A DNA stretch of 64,000 nucleotides from Muribaculaceae bacterium (GTDB taxonomy: Bacteria; Bacteroidota; Bacteroidia; Bacteroidales; Muribaculaceae). Numbering within the stretch: the stretch's first letter is position 1; every line of letters begins with the position of its first letter. A program made the translations under genes and the position numbers. The notes below the pieces were generated by a model, which was not told the DNA's origin, did no database searches, and saw nothing but the letters and a program-made list of their open reading frames with translations. The stretch covers positions 26,889-90,888 of the forward strand of contig WGUO01000011.1 of the NCBI GenBank assembly GCA_014867205.1, given 5' to 3'. This document shows positions 36,007-45,112 of this stretch, piece after piece.

Positions 36007-39000
36007 TTATCTCTTGTTGATTTTCAGCGAGTGGCGGGTGCCGTCTGCATTGACTGCTGTTGCGGCATATACACCTGCTGGCAGACCGGTCATGTCTACA
36101 GCGTCGCGACCCTCGGCCACAACCGCACCCTGCAGGCTATAGACTGTGATTGCGCAGCCCTCGGCGCGGATCACCGAGCCGTCGAAACTCATTGCCGAAG
36201 TCACGGTCACGCCGTTGATACCGCTCGTGCCGGACACCTGAAGCACTGCCGACAGAATGCCGTTTGAAGCCGTGACAGTGTAGTTGCCCTCCTTTACGAC
36301 CTCGATGTCAATCAGGGCGTTGCCATCCTCATCAAGGCTTGTCGGGGTCACGATGCAGTTGGCCTCGTCGCTGCTCTCGATAGTGAGCGAGTCAAACTCT
36401 ATGTCGTCAAGCAGAAGTCTAACCGAAACGGTGTTGCCCTCGATAACCGATACCATCGGTGCCTCGAACTGCATGAACTGACCGGCAGCGGCCTCGTGAT
36501 ATATAGCCGGAAGGCGGTTGCCGCGAATTACCCAGGGCTGCTCGGCGTTGTAGCCGAGGAATCCGAAGCCGAGATTCTCGAAGAATGCTTGGTCGATGTC
36601 GTCATAAGCCACACCCTGGCCTTCGGTAGACGCCGCACCCTCGGGGGTACCTGCATGAATCGGCGCAAGGCTGTCGATAACATAGTTGTCGGCAAGCTTA
36701 TCCTCAGGAGCGGCGGGATCACCCCATACGAACTCCCATTCGCCGGTATCCTCGTTATAGATCTCGTCGACAATCTCCGGGTCATGGTTGACGGCGCTGT
36801 ATCCGACCACGCGGTGGGCGGTGACGCGGAGTTCCTCGCTTTCAGGAATCTCTATCGAGCTGATTCCCACCACACAGTCAGAGATTACCGGAGGCAGGTT
36901 GGGATCCGGGGGCAGCGGATTGCCATCATTGTCATACTCGACGGGTGCAGTGGCAAGGCTGCCGGCGATCCCGCCGACATTGATCACCTGCGACGGGCTG
37001 TCGGGATGGTAGGAATAGTTTCCGCGCGGAGCGGTAGCCTTGATGTCTCCCTCGACAAAGCATCTCGTTATGGCGGTACGCGCCGAGTTTCCGATTATGC
37101 CGCCGATGGTGTGCCCTGCATCTATCGAGGCGGTGGCATGACAGTCAGTGATAGACGCGGTGGCCATGCCGTATCCGGCTATACCGCCCACGTTGCTTGC
37201 GGCCTTGATGGTTCCGTCGAACGACGAGGCCTTGATCTTAGAGTCATTGCCAAGGGTTGAGACAAGACCACCGACTTCATCGGCTCCCGGCATGTCGATG
37301 TCAGCCTTGACCGCACATTCGGAGATGACCGTACCCATGGCCGCGTTGTTGACAAGAGTACCGAAACTGCTCTCCGTCTCGCCCCATATCTCCGCTCTTA
37401 CCACATTGACCTTCTCTATATCGGCAGCATAAGCGTTGTCGGCAAGGACAGCCGGAGCATTGTCTGCCTCGATATCGCGTATAGTGAGGTCACGCACAAA
37501 CGCACGTGGAACGGTCGAGAGATTGCCGAGAGCGTCGAACATCGGCTTACCCTCGAGGCGTATACCGCGCAGCATGTGGCCTGCGCCGTCGAGCGAGCCT
37601 GAGAAGACACCGCTCACGCTCTTGAACTCCGCGCCTTCATAGCTGATGTCGTTGGCGAGACGGAAATTGGCGTTGAGGTTGAACTTAATCCTGTCCATAT
37701 CGCCGCGAGTGCGGATGAGATAGGGGTCATCAACCGTGCCTGTACCCTCGAAGCTGTTGAGGGGCAGCGATATGAACTCGCTGTGAGCAGTGTGGTCCAT
37801 GTCTTCGTATATGATCCAGATGGCCGGATTGGTCTCATGGTTGACCAGAGAGACATTGATTCCGGAGTGCTCCCGCTCGAACGGATACTGCACGAGCATC
37901 TCGCCTCGGTCGTTGACGACACAGAGTTCGGTGTGGGCCGTGCTCCCCTCGGCAGAGTCACGCCTCTGGGCGAAGAACATGTATTCGTGCGCCTCGTCGG
38001 TATTGAAGAGATACGGGGTGAGGCCGTCGGCCGATATATACGGGTTGATGAGGCTGATGTTCTTGCCGCCGTTGATGTGGTCGGTGCGCAGGTATGCGCC
38101 ATCCTCGTCAAACCATACCACGTTGTGGTACGTGTTGCCTTCCGCGTCATCATAGCCATACTGGCCCGACACGGCGTAGCGGTATGAGTCTCCATTAGGC
38201 ACACGGTCAAGCGCCAGAGAGAGGAGGATCGGCTGCGGGCCCTCGTTGAGCAACACGGGTATCGAGGCCTCCTTCTCCATCGACGGGTAGTCGAAGAGCG
38301 AGAACTCATTGTCTGTCTCACCATCGCCCGTAGACATCAGGAAGCAATATTGCTCGTCCTCACCGCTTACCGAACTCAGATGAAGGAAGCCCATATGCCC
38401 CTCTCCGAATGTCTTCAGCAGCGTTCCGTCGGCGGCATAGACCTCGAACAGCGGCAGTTTGTTCTCCTGGATATCCGAGTTAACCACCGAAACGATGTAG
38501 GCAGGCGTCTCGGGGTCATCTCCGAAATCGAACGTAATGTCATTGTAGCCCTCGAACATGCCGAGGCCATAGGAACGCATTGTGAAACCGCTCTCAGGCT
38601 CCGCGCAGTCGATGGAGGTTGTGGTCTGCAGCGTGAGCTCACTGTCGTAGGGGCCTTTCTTGTAGAGGTCGATCAGATATTTGTTGTCCTCGGAGAGCTT
38701 GCTGCTCATGAAATTTAACGGCTCCTCGAAGAATGTCTTCTCATAACGGGCCACGGTGGCATAGAGAGTGCGACCCTTCAAGTTAATCATCACCGGCATT
38801 CCCTCATTCTCACCGTCAGACATGACATAGACCATGTCGACAGGAATTCTTTTCAGCAATGTGGCCGTGGGTGATGAATAGGATGCCTTTGTGTAGATGT
38901 CGAAGTTATAGATTATCGAATCCTCGGTGTCCTCCTCGCCCGAGAAGAACTCCATGAAGAAATCCTCGCTCCCGGCGTCTGCGGCATTGTTGACGGCCAC

Positions 39001-39624
39001 GGTATAGTAGCCGTCCATGGTCAGCACCTGCTCGGCCGGGGTCTCGGGGCCCCTCAGCGAGAACACGTAGGTAAACGGAATCGCCCCGTATTCGCCCTCC
39101 GGCTTGATGTTGGCCATGACCATCACCTCGTAATTGTCGTCTGTGTTGAAGAACTTGCGGCTCACGCATGGACCGAAGGCCACATTCGAGCACAACTCGA
39201 AGCCCTCGGGCTTCTCGATAGCAGACTCGATGCGTCCGACCTGCTCATACTTATCGTTGTAGATGACAGCCTTGATGCCGGTGATATCGTACCGGGTGTA
39301 AGTCTCGTACTGCTCGACTACCGTCTTCTCATAGTCGGTCGTCACGAACCATGTGGTGCCGTCGGGCATGTCGAGATAGGTTACGCTCTCTGATGTGCCG
39401 AGCACATGGTCGGCGGTGCTGACGGGAGCGCCAAGGCGCGCGCCGGCCCTGTCGCCAAGCGACTGCCACTTCTGCTGCTCGGCCTTGGAGCGTGGAGCCC
39501 AGCGGAAAGCCTCCGAGGGCGACTGATGGGACTCGCGCCACTGGGCGGGAGTCATGTGGGTCGCGGAAACACTTGGCAACGCCATGAGAATAGCCGCTCC
39601 CAATAGGGTAAAGTTGCGTTTCAT
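36007..39624 (-). CDS. Large secreted GLUG-repeat protein with T9SS-like C-terminus
   Basis: A 1205-residue protein with a signal peptide (LMALPSVSATH). The N-terminal 600 residues are beta-rich with no recognised enzyme. From about residue 720 come GLUG-type units: VGGLVSTLGNDSKIKASSF, VGGIAGYGMATASITDCHA, IGGIIGNSARTAITRCFVE, VGGIAGSLATAPVEY. An Ig-like domain follows (about 1070-1130, MVSVIEGNTVSVRLLLDD). The end (CAITVYSLQGAVVAEG, LPAGVYAATAVNADG, LKINKR) is a type IX sorting domain. Surface location is predicted; GLUG domains are linked to adhesion-type proteins in some bacteria. It is transcribed alone, and its terminator may be the hairpin at 35904-35939. Confidence 0.85.
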   Translation of the reverse strand: MKRNFTLLGAAILMALPSVSATHMTPAQWRESHQSPSEAFRWAPRSKAEQQKWQSLGDRAGARLGAPVSTADHVLGTSESVTYLDMPDGTTWFVTTDYEKTVVEQYETYTRYDITGIKAVIYNDKYEQVGRIESAIEKPEGFELCSNVAFGPCVSRKFFNTDDNYEVMVMANIKPEGEYGAIPFTYVFSLRGPETPAEQVLTMDGYYTVAVNNAADAGSEDFFMEFFSGEEDTEDSIIYNFDIYTKASYSSPTATLLKRIPVDMVYVMSDGENEGMPVMINLKGRTLYATVARYEKTFFEEPLNFMSSKLSEDNKYLIDLYKKGPYDSELTLQTTTSIDCAEPESGFTMRSYGLGMFEGYNDITFDFGDDPETPAYIVSVVNSDIQENKLPLFEVYAADGTLLKTFGEGHMGFLHLSSVSGEDEQYCFLMSTGDGETDNEFSLFDYPSMEKEASIPVLLNEGPQPILLSLALDRVPNGDSYRYAVSGQYGYDDAEGNTYHNVVWFDEDGAYLRTDHINGGKNISLINPYISADGLTPYLFNTDEAHEYMFFAQRRDSAEGSTAHTELCVVNDRGEMLVQYPFEREHSGINVSLVNHETNPAIWIIYEDMDHTAHSEFISLPLNSFEGTGTVDDPYLIRTRGDMDRIKFNLNANFRLANDISYEGAEFKSVSGVFSGSLDGAGHMLRGIRLEGKPMFDALGNLSTVPRAFVRDLTIRDIEADNAPAVLADNAYAADIEKVNVVRAEIWGETESSFGTLVNNAAMGTVISECAVKADIDMPGADEVGGLVSTLGNDSKIKASSFDGTIKAASNVGGIAGYGMATASITDCHATASIDAGHTIGGIIGNSARTAITRCFVEGDIKATAPRGNYSYHPDSPSQVINVGGIAGSLATAPVEYDNDGNPLPPDPNLPPVISDCVVGISSIEIPESEELRVTAHRVVGYSAVNHDPEIVDEIYNEDTGEWEFVWGDPAAPEDKLADNYVIDSLAPIHAGTPEGAASTEGQGVAYDDIDQAFFENLGFGFLGYNAEQPWVIRGNRLPAIYHEAAAGQFMQFEAPMVSVIEGNTVSVRLLLDDIEFDSLTIESSDEANCIVTPTSLDEDGNALIDIEVVKEGNYTVTASNGILSAVLQVSGTSGINGVTVTSAMSFDGSVIRAEGCAITVYSLQGAVVAEGRDAVDMTGLPAGVYAATAVNADGTRHSLKINKR

Positions 39625-39748
39625 ATTGAAATTGTTGGTTGTTGGTTGTTGTTTAAGTGCCGATGCGAGATGCCATGGAGAAGGACCCGGTTAAGCGTCA
39701 GTCGCCATAAAAGACAAAATGCCGTCAAGGCTAATCGCATCTTGTTTA

Positions 39749-39783
39749 CAAAAGTAGAAAAAAAAACTTATATTTTTTGCAAA
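39749..39783 (-). promoter_or_regulatory. Possible promoter of the GLUG-repeat gene
   Basis: Minus-strand TACTTTTG (39756-39749) fits the -7 box; TTTG (39783-39780) lies 23 nt upstream, slightly far. The rest of 39625-39913 holds AT-rich sequence and no gene. Confidence 0.4.
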
Positions 39784-39913
39784 CCACACGTTAATAAAAG
39801 TTAAAGTCTTATAAACTGCGGCGATTTGACCGCACAAGTTATCAATAAAAGGAACACGAGATATACATTTTACGGTAATGTGCAGTGATATTTGCAGTGA
39901 TAAGGTGAAAAAA

Positions 39914-39945
39914 TTTGGAAAAGAGGAAATAAATTCGTAACTTTG
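39914..39945 (+). promoter_or_regulatory. Promoter of tRNA-Ser(UGA)
   Basis: TTTG (39914-39917), 20 nt, TAACTTTG (39938-39945): full consensus, 62 nt before the mature tRNA. Confidence 0.75.
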
Positions 39946-40007
39946 CAGCCTGAAAGCCGCATACCTTCGCAGCAAAGACTGAGAAAGCGATGCGGCACAC
40001 GACCAAA

Positions 40008-40092
40008 GGAGAGATGGCAGAGTGGTCGATTGCGGCGGTCTTGAAAACCGTTGAGGGTCACACCTCCGGGGGTTCGAATCCCTCTCTCTCCG
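40008..40092 (+). tRNA. tRNA-Ser(UGA), host of the element
   Basis: Acceptor GGAGAGA (40008-40014) pairs with TCTCTCC (40085-40091), discriminator G at 40092. The anticodon loop CTTGAAA gives TGA; a long variable arm and GTTCGAATC T-arm are present. The gene is intact because the element restores its 3' end. Confidence 0.95.
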
Positions 40093-40093
40093 C
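40079..40093 (+). other. attL core, 15-bp direct repeat in tRNA-Ser 3' end
   Basis: TCCCTCTCTCTCCGC is found here inside the tRNA and again at 54538-54552. It defines the left end of the integrated element. Confidence 0.85.
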
Positions 40094-40096
40094 AAG

Positions 40097-40118
40097 AAAG
40101 CCTGATTATCAGGCTTTT
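40097..40118 (+). terminator. Terminator after tRNA-Ser(UGA), supplied by the element
   Basis: AAAGCCTG, ATTAT, CAGGCTTTT. It lies inside the element, so insertion replaced the native terminator now at 54554-54589. Confidence 0.75.
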
Positions 40119-40127
40119 GTTGTATCT

Positions 40128-40139
40128 ACACCCAATTTT
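40128..40139 (+). repeat. 12-bp direct repeat near left end (candidate integrase arm site)
   Basis: ACACCCAATTTT here and at 54415-54426 in the same orientation, 35 bp and 112 bp inside the two att cores. A second related ACACCCAAAT follows at 40140. Confidence 0.5.
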
Positions 40140-40170
40140 ACACCCAAATCCTGTAAAGTTGGGTGTTTTT
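40140..40170 (+). terminator. Hairpin with T-run near left end
   Basis: ACACCCAA (40140-40147) pairs with TTGGGTGT (40159-40166), then a T-run. A second plus-strand terminator that would isolate the element from tRNA transcription. Confidence 0.7.
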
Positions 40171-40285
40171 ATGTATTCTTAACTGTGCAAGCTGGTCAAA
40201 AAGAAACTGCTTTAACTTTTGCAGCATAATTCGGCGTCCCCTTGCTCTTGCACCTACTTCTTTTTTTTGCCCAGCCCTCTATATA

Positions 40286-40331
40286 TTGGTTTAGGTTTAG
40301 TCGGGCATATATAAAGCCCGAACCAAACCAA
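40286..40331. repeat. Long imperfect palindrome before the cargo regulator
   Basis: TTGGTTTAGG and CGGGC on the left face GCCCG and AACCAAACCAA on the right around ATATATAAA. It lies 92 bp before the -7 box of the TPR/HTH gene. Apart from this, 40171-40422 shows nothing else that I recognise. Confidence 0.55.
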
Positions 40332-40422
40332 ATGGATGTGAGGTAAAGCCAAATTGTGGCATAACGAGGACTTTGAGCGAAGATAATCAGGCGAGTATAG
40401 CCGGAGAGTCGGCGATTTTTAG

Positions 40423-40430
40423 TAATTTTG
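40423..40430 (+). promoter_or_regulatory. -7 box of the cargo regulator
   Basis: TAATTTTG, 16 nt before ATG 40446. No well-placed TTTG was found. Confidence 0.5.
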
Positions 40431-40445
40431 CAGTCGGAAAAGACT

Positions 40446-42248
40446 ATGCAGATGAAAGCGATCAATGGTTTCTTCATACAAGACGACGAGGTCAGACTCC
40501 ACGAAGAGTTTGACGGTGGCTGTGTGTGCGAAGTTCCAGAGAGAGTTGACGGGTCGCTTTGCTCAGACGATGCCAATGATGCTTGTGGCTTCGATATTGT
40601 TCGGGGAAGAATCGGGGTTATTATGTGTGCTGCGGTGCTGATGCTTTTCTCGTGGCTCATGGTTTCCTGCTCCGAATCCAAAGAACAGGAAGCGTTGAAT
40701 CGTGTCGAATCGTTGATTGAGGTACATCCGGATTCGGCCCTGACATTACTTCGTGGAGTGGATAAGGCTTCGCTTAGCTCGGATAAGGAGCGTGCCCGGT
40801 ACGCACTCCTTATGTCTATGGCTCTTGACAAGAACTATATCGACACAACTACCTTTGATGTTCTTCAGCCGGCAATTGACTATTATCTCGATAAAGACAA
40901 GGGCACGCCAAATGATAAGCTTAGGACTTACTATTATCAGGGACGCATATTTCAAAATCAGGGAGATCGGGATAATGCCCTTAATTCTTTTGTCAAAGGT
41001 CTCGATATGTCATCAGAAAGTAATGATTCATTAACCGTAGCAAGAACTTTTGTTGCATCAGGGGGAATCTACGAAGAATTTTACGATTTTGACAGCTATA
41101 CAACAAGCTACTTAAAGGCAGCCATAATATATAAAGATTTATCTCTTAAGTGGAATGAATTTGATTGTCTGCTTAACGCTCTGAATGGAGCCATATTATT
41201 AGGGAATAAACCTAAAGGAGATAGTATAATGGCTTTATGTAATGGTTTCGGTGATTTAGACAATGAACAGAAACTTTCACTGCCAGGATATAGACTATCT
41301 CATGCTTTGAAATTTGAAGATATATCTAAAATTAAACAATTGATTGAATATCAAGAAGGCAATTACAACCTTGACACCAATGGCCTACTCAACTTAGCCA
41401 CGGCGTACTATAAATTAGGGGATTATGTTAAAGCAAAAAATCTACTTAATCACATCAACAATAACAGTCCTGAGTATGACATCCTCAAGTATCAGGCAAT
41501 ATTAGTCCCCGTTCTTGAAAATATGGGTGATTACAAAGGGGCCCTGACTGTATATAAGGAATTCAGTCATTCGATAGATTCAATAAATACATTTAAATTC
41601 GACCAAAAAACTCAAACTATCGAAGAGAAACATAAATTAGAACTTAAGGCTCAATATGATGCCCGACAGAAGGATAGGATAATTTGGGGATGCGTTGGGC
41701 TGGCAATGCTGCTGTGTATTGTGGTACTAATTTATTTCCTACATGTCAAGCGGTTGAAAGTAGAACATACTAACGACCTATTGAAGATACAGAACTTGCA
41801 GAATAACCTTTTTGAAAGAGATAAGCGGCAGGAAGAGGTATCTGGCAAGATTGAGAGCTTGTTTAGCACACGTTTCAAACTGCTTGACGGTTTGGCATCA
41901 TCTTATTTTGAGTGCAAGGAAACCGGGCAAGAACAAAAACGCATCTACTCTGAGGTCAAGAACTCGCTAAGTGATTTCAGTTCCGATGCAACCACACAGG
42001 AATTGATTGATGTGGTCAATGGATATAAGAATGGGTTGATGGACAATTTTAAGTCTGATTATCCCAAGTTGTCGGCATCACAATGTCGCCTCGCTCTTTA
42101 TCTATTCTGCGGATTCTCGTTGCCGTCAATCAGCATATTTATCGGCACTGACCTGCGTAACCTATATGTCTATAAATCCCGTCTGAAATCCGTAATTGCC
42201 AAGGGCGATACGTCTCGAAAAGAGGAATACCTCAAATATTTCGCCTGA
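40446..42248 (+). CDS. TPR-transmembrane-HTH regulator carried by the element
   Basis: Start ATG 40446 (MQMKAINGFFIQDDEV), 600 residues; ATG 40623, which would begin a lipoprotein-like signal (LMLFSWLMVSCSES), is a serious alternative. Between them lies an odd 59-residue Asp/Cys-containing extension (CVCEVPERVDGSLCSDDAND). TPR helices follow to about residue 390, then one membrane span (LAMLLCIVVLIYFLHV), a coiled coil and a LuxR-like HTH (LSASQCRLALYLFCGFSLPS, then NLYVYKSRLKSVIAK). Same layout as the chromosomal 5110 gene. It probably controls the two genes downstream, which have their own promoters. Confidence 0.82.
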   Translation: MQMKAINGFFIQDDEVRLHEEFDGGCVCEVPERVDGSLCSDDANDACGFDIVRGRIGVIMCAAVLMLFSWLMVSCSESKEQEALNRVESLIEVHPDSALTLLRGVDKASLSSDKERARYALLMSMALDKNYIDTTTFDVLQPAIDYYLDKDKGTPNDKLRTYYYQGRIFQNQGDRDNALNSFVKGLDMSSESNDSLTVARTFVASGGIYEEFYDFDSYTTSYLKAAIIYKDLSLKWNEFDCLLNALNGAILLGNKPKGDSIMALCNGFGDLDNEQKLSLPGYRLSHALKFEDISKIKQLIEYQEGNYNLDTNGLLNLATAYYKLGDYVKAKNLLNHINNNSPEYDILKYQAILVPVLENMGDYKGALTVYKEFSHSIDSINTFKFDQKTQTIEEKHKLELKAQYDARQKDRIIWGCVGLAMLLCIVVLIYFLHVKRLKVEHTNDLLKIQNLQNNLFERDKRQEEVSGKIESLFSTRFKLLDGLASSYFECKETGQEQKRIYSEVKNSLSDFSSDATTQELIDVVNGYKNGLMDNFKSDYPKLSASQCRLALYLFCGFSLPSISIFIGTDLRNLYVYKSRLKSVIAKGDTSRKEEYLKYFA

Positions 42249-42336
42249 CAAGGAGTCTTGTTAGGCAATGTTAGATTTTATTTATTGCAACATCTGAATA
42301 TCAACGCCTTACATTGACGGATGTAAGGTACTGTAG

Positions 42337-42367
42337 TTTGTAGTCCGGCGCATTGGGAGTAATTTTG
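42337..42367 (+). promoter_or_regulatory. Promoter of the 42392 gene
   Basis: TTTG (42337-42340), 19 nt, TAATTTTG (42360-42367); ATG 42392 is 24 nt further. Confidence 0.65.
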
Positions 42368-42391
42368 CATCGTAAATCAAAACCAAATTGT

Positions 42392-42835
42392 ATGATGCAA
42401 TCGCTCAAATATGGACTGGTTACGACTGCCAGATATATTATTCTCCTGACAGTCTTGTTTACCCTGACAGCATGGATCGAAGGAGGCGGGATGAGCTACT
42501 TTTACGGTCTTGCCACTCCTTTCTATATCGTGCTGACGGCAATAGGTGGCATTGTCGCTTTCCTTGCCGGTTTCTGCTTCCCTCTTATCTTTTCACGCAT
42601 AGTCGATGATTACACTGCGGAGTATCCTGATGTGCCTGAAAAGTATGTCGTCCAGATATGCCGAGGGAAACTGTTTAAACGGTATTCCTATAACCTTGCC
42701 GTGGGATGCTTCCTTGCGGGACTGCTAATCTGTCTTGGTAAAAAGCCCCCGATTATCGTATGGTTTCTAATCTCAGTCGGCATAATCTTCGGAGTCGCAT
42801 ATCTCAACTATCGTCGAAAATATATAAATCTATAA
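42392..42835 (+). CDS. Membrane protein, unknown (element cargo)
   Basis: Start ATG 42392 (MMQSLKYGLVTTARY), 147 residues; the longer reading from 42353 begins upstream of the -7 box and is not credible. About four hydrophobic segments (IILLTVLFTLTAW, IVLTAIGGIVAFLAGF, LAVGCFLAGLLICL, VWFLISVGIIFGVAYL). No known family. It lies between the TPR/HTH regulator and the outer-membrane barrel. Confidence 0.7.
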   Translation: MMQSLKYGLVTTARYIILLTVLFTLTAWIEGGGMSYFYGLATPFYIVLTAIGGIVAFLAGFCFPLIFSRIVDDYTAEYPDVPEKYVVQICRGKLFKRYSYNLAVGCFLAGLLICLGKKPPIIVWFLISVGIIFGVAYLNYRRKYINL

Positions 42836-42903
42836 TCTCGAAAACAGGTAATCGCCATTGTAATCGTACCCATTTGGGTATGGCAAGGAAATTTCAGCGG
42901 CTG

Positions 42904-42911
42904 TAACTTTG
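42904..42911 (+). promoter_or_regulatory. -7 box of the cargo outer-membrane barrel
   Basis: TAACTTTG, 28 nt before ATG 42940; no well-spaced TTTG. Confidence 0.5.
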
Positions 42912-42939
42912 CACCAGAAATCATAAAACTAACATTGAT

Positions 42940-45030
42940 ATGAAATCACTAATCACATTCATCTTCGCTTTTCTCTGTGCGGAAAACGTATTGGCACAAG
43001 AGGTATCGCCGGATACAATTTCCGCTAAGGAATTGGGCGAAATTGTGGTCGTAGCACAGAATCAGCGCACAAATTCAACGTCCTCGACATACATTCCCAT
43101 GAAGCGGCAGAAGGACTCAGCCACAGACGCAATCTCTCTTCTCAGCCAAATGGCAATCCCGCAGCTTGAGGTACAGCCAGGCAACTTTAACGTAAAAAAC
43201 ATATCCGGGCAAAATGTAGCCATTTATATCAACTATGTTGCTGCTTCCGAACAGGATCTTATAGGCTTACGTCCAACCGATGTTAAGAAAGTCGAGTATC
43301 TTATATATCCACAGGACCCTCGCTTCAAAGGTGCTCAATATGTCGTAAACTTCATTTTGCAGAAATACGAATGGGGTGGCTATACAAAAATCACAGGGAA
43401 CAAGTGGTTCGGTGTAAATTATACCGAAGGAGCCGTTTTCTCAAAGTTTGCATATAAATCAATGACATTTGATTTGTTCGCCAACGAGAAATATCTAACG
43501 AACCGACATAATGGAACGGAATCCAGTGAGACGTTCAAATTCACAGACATTTTTAACAAGGGAGAACAGACTGTCAAGCGATTCACAACCCCGCTATCCT
43601 CGCTTTATCGCAACAACAGTAACGATATTGCTTTCCGGGCTTTATATTCTAAAGAACGCATTCAAATATCTAACAAGTTGTCGTTCAATATTACATCAAC
43701 TCCACGTAATGAATTGGAAACCAAGATGTCATACAACGATAATTTTCTTCCAACATCAACGGCTTCCACATTTGCATCAAGTCATAGCTGGGGCCTTAAT
43801 TACGATTTTGAAGCGTATACTGCTTTTAGCGATAAGATAGCTTTTAATGTTGAAGCTCAATATCTATATGGGCGCAATAAACAAAACTCCCAATATAAAA
43901 ATGATAATTTAGCTATTATCAACGATGCAAGAGAAGACAATCATCAAGTGCGTATTATTCCCAATCTTGTGTGGAATCCAAATCAGCATCACAGCATTAT
44001 GCCTTTAGTGGCTGGAGAATACTATCGTTCATCGATTCAATATTTCGGAAGTTCACCCTCTCAGCAGAAATATGATGTTTGGGGACTCGTAGGAGGTGTG
44101 AGATATACTTTTATTCAACCTAAGTGGACGGCCGGGACATTATTTACATGGGTTTATGCTAACACCAATTTAACCGGGACAAAAATAACGGACAATTATC
44201 CGCAGGGAAATGTTTTTGGAACTTATTCGCCTAATGACAAAAATCAGTTCGAACTAATGTGGGCATTTGGCAAGCAGATTCCAAGCACATATCAGAAAAG
44301 TCCTAATATGCTTCAACAGGATGAACTCATGTGGTATTCCGGGAATCCAGGACTCGATAATTATTGGAACCACCACATAGGATTACAGTATCTATGGCTG
44401 CCTGATAATAAATGGCAACTGGCTGCTGATACCTATTATTACACGGAACGTGACAGGGTGGTCACTTCTTATAGCCCTGTCGCTCCGAATGGTACTATGT
44501 TACGTAAATATACCAACGGAGGCAATTACGATGTAATAATGGCCGGATTAAGCGGGACTGCCAAGTTCTTTGGAGGTAAGTTAATAGCGAAAGTGCGTCC
44601 TCAATACTGGCATAGGAATATCTCGGGAGCTTACAATATCTCACTGAACGAAATAACTTGCTCAGCCCAACTCACTTGGTATTTTGGCAACTTCTATCTC
44701 TTCGGCTGGTATATGACGCCAAGCACTTATATTCCCGATGAATCCGGGATGAAAGCACATACCCCTTCAAGTTATCAAGTGCAATTAGGCTGGGGTAAAG
44801 GAGCTTGGAGATTATCCGCAACCGCCCATAACTTCCTCCGTTCATCATGGGAAACCAATCGGCAGGAGCTTAATAGTACTTACTATAATTTTGACCGACG
44901 AGAATATGGGACTGGTCAGCACATGCGGTTTTCAGTTTCTGCCACATACACTTTTGGATACGGAAAGAAGGTTGATCGCAGTAATGAAGTGAGCGGTTCA
45001 GGTTCTGCGGAGAGCGCAATTTTGAAATAA
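42940..45030 (+). CDS. Outer-membrane TonB-dependent-receptor-like barrel (element cargo)
   Basis: A 696-residue protein with a signal peptide ending NVLAQE. A plug-like domain has TDAISLLSQMAIPQLEVQ, SGQNVAIYINYV, DVKKVEYLIYPQDPRFKG, YVVNFILQ, and the rest is barrel strands ending FSVSATYTFGYGKK. It resembles the receptor at 23293, but the plug is divergent. Ligand unknown. It ends in a strong bidirectional hairpin. Confidence 0.8.
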   Translation: MKSLITFIFAFLCAENVLAQEVSPDTISAKELGEIVVVAQNQRTNSTSSTYIPMKRQKDSATDAISLLSQMAIPQLEVQPGNFNVKNISGQNVAIYINYVAASEQDLIGLRPTDVKKVEYLIYPQDPRFKGAQYVVNFILQKYEWGGYTKITGNKWFGVNYTEGAVFSKFAYKSMTFDLFANEKYLTNRHNGTESSETFKFTDIFNKGEQTVKRFTTPLSSLYRNNSNDIAFRALYSKERIQISNKLSFNITSTPRNELETKMSYNDNFLPTSTASTFASSHSWGLNYDFEAYTAFSDKIAFNVEAQYLYGRNKQNSQYKNDNLAIINDAREDNHQVRIIPNLVWNPNQHHSIMPLVAGEYYRSSIQYFGSSPSQQKYDVWGLVGGVRYTFIQPKWTAGTLFTWVYANTNLTGTKITDNYPQGNVFGTYSPNDKNQFELMWAFGKQIPSTYQKSPNMLQQDELMWYSGNPGLDNYWNHHIGLQYLWLPDNKWQLAADTYYYTERDRVVTSYSPVAPNGTMLRKYTNGGNYDVIMAGLSGTAKFFGGKLIAKVRPQYWHRNISGAYNISLNEITCSAQLTWYFGNFYLFGWYMTPSTYIPDESGMKAHTPSSYQVQLGWGKGAWRLSATAHNFLRSSWETNRQELNSTYYNFDRREYGTGQHMRFSVSATYTFGYGKKVDRSNEVSGSGSAESAILK

Positions 45031-45054
45031 AAAACAGCTTAATCATACATAGAC

Positions 45055-45099
45055 AAAGACAGGCAACCTCGGAAGTGATTGTCGAGGTTGTCTGTCTTT
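45055..45099. terminator. Bidirectional hairpin between barrel and mob genes
   Basis: A 17-bp stem from 45055-45071 and 45083-45099 with one G-T pair (AAAGACAGGCAACCTCG / CGAGGTTGTCTGTCTTT) between convergent genes. Confidence 0.7.
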
Positions 45100-45112
45100 G
45101 AGTTAGCAGGGT

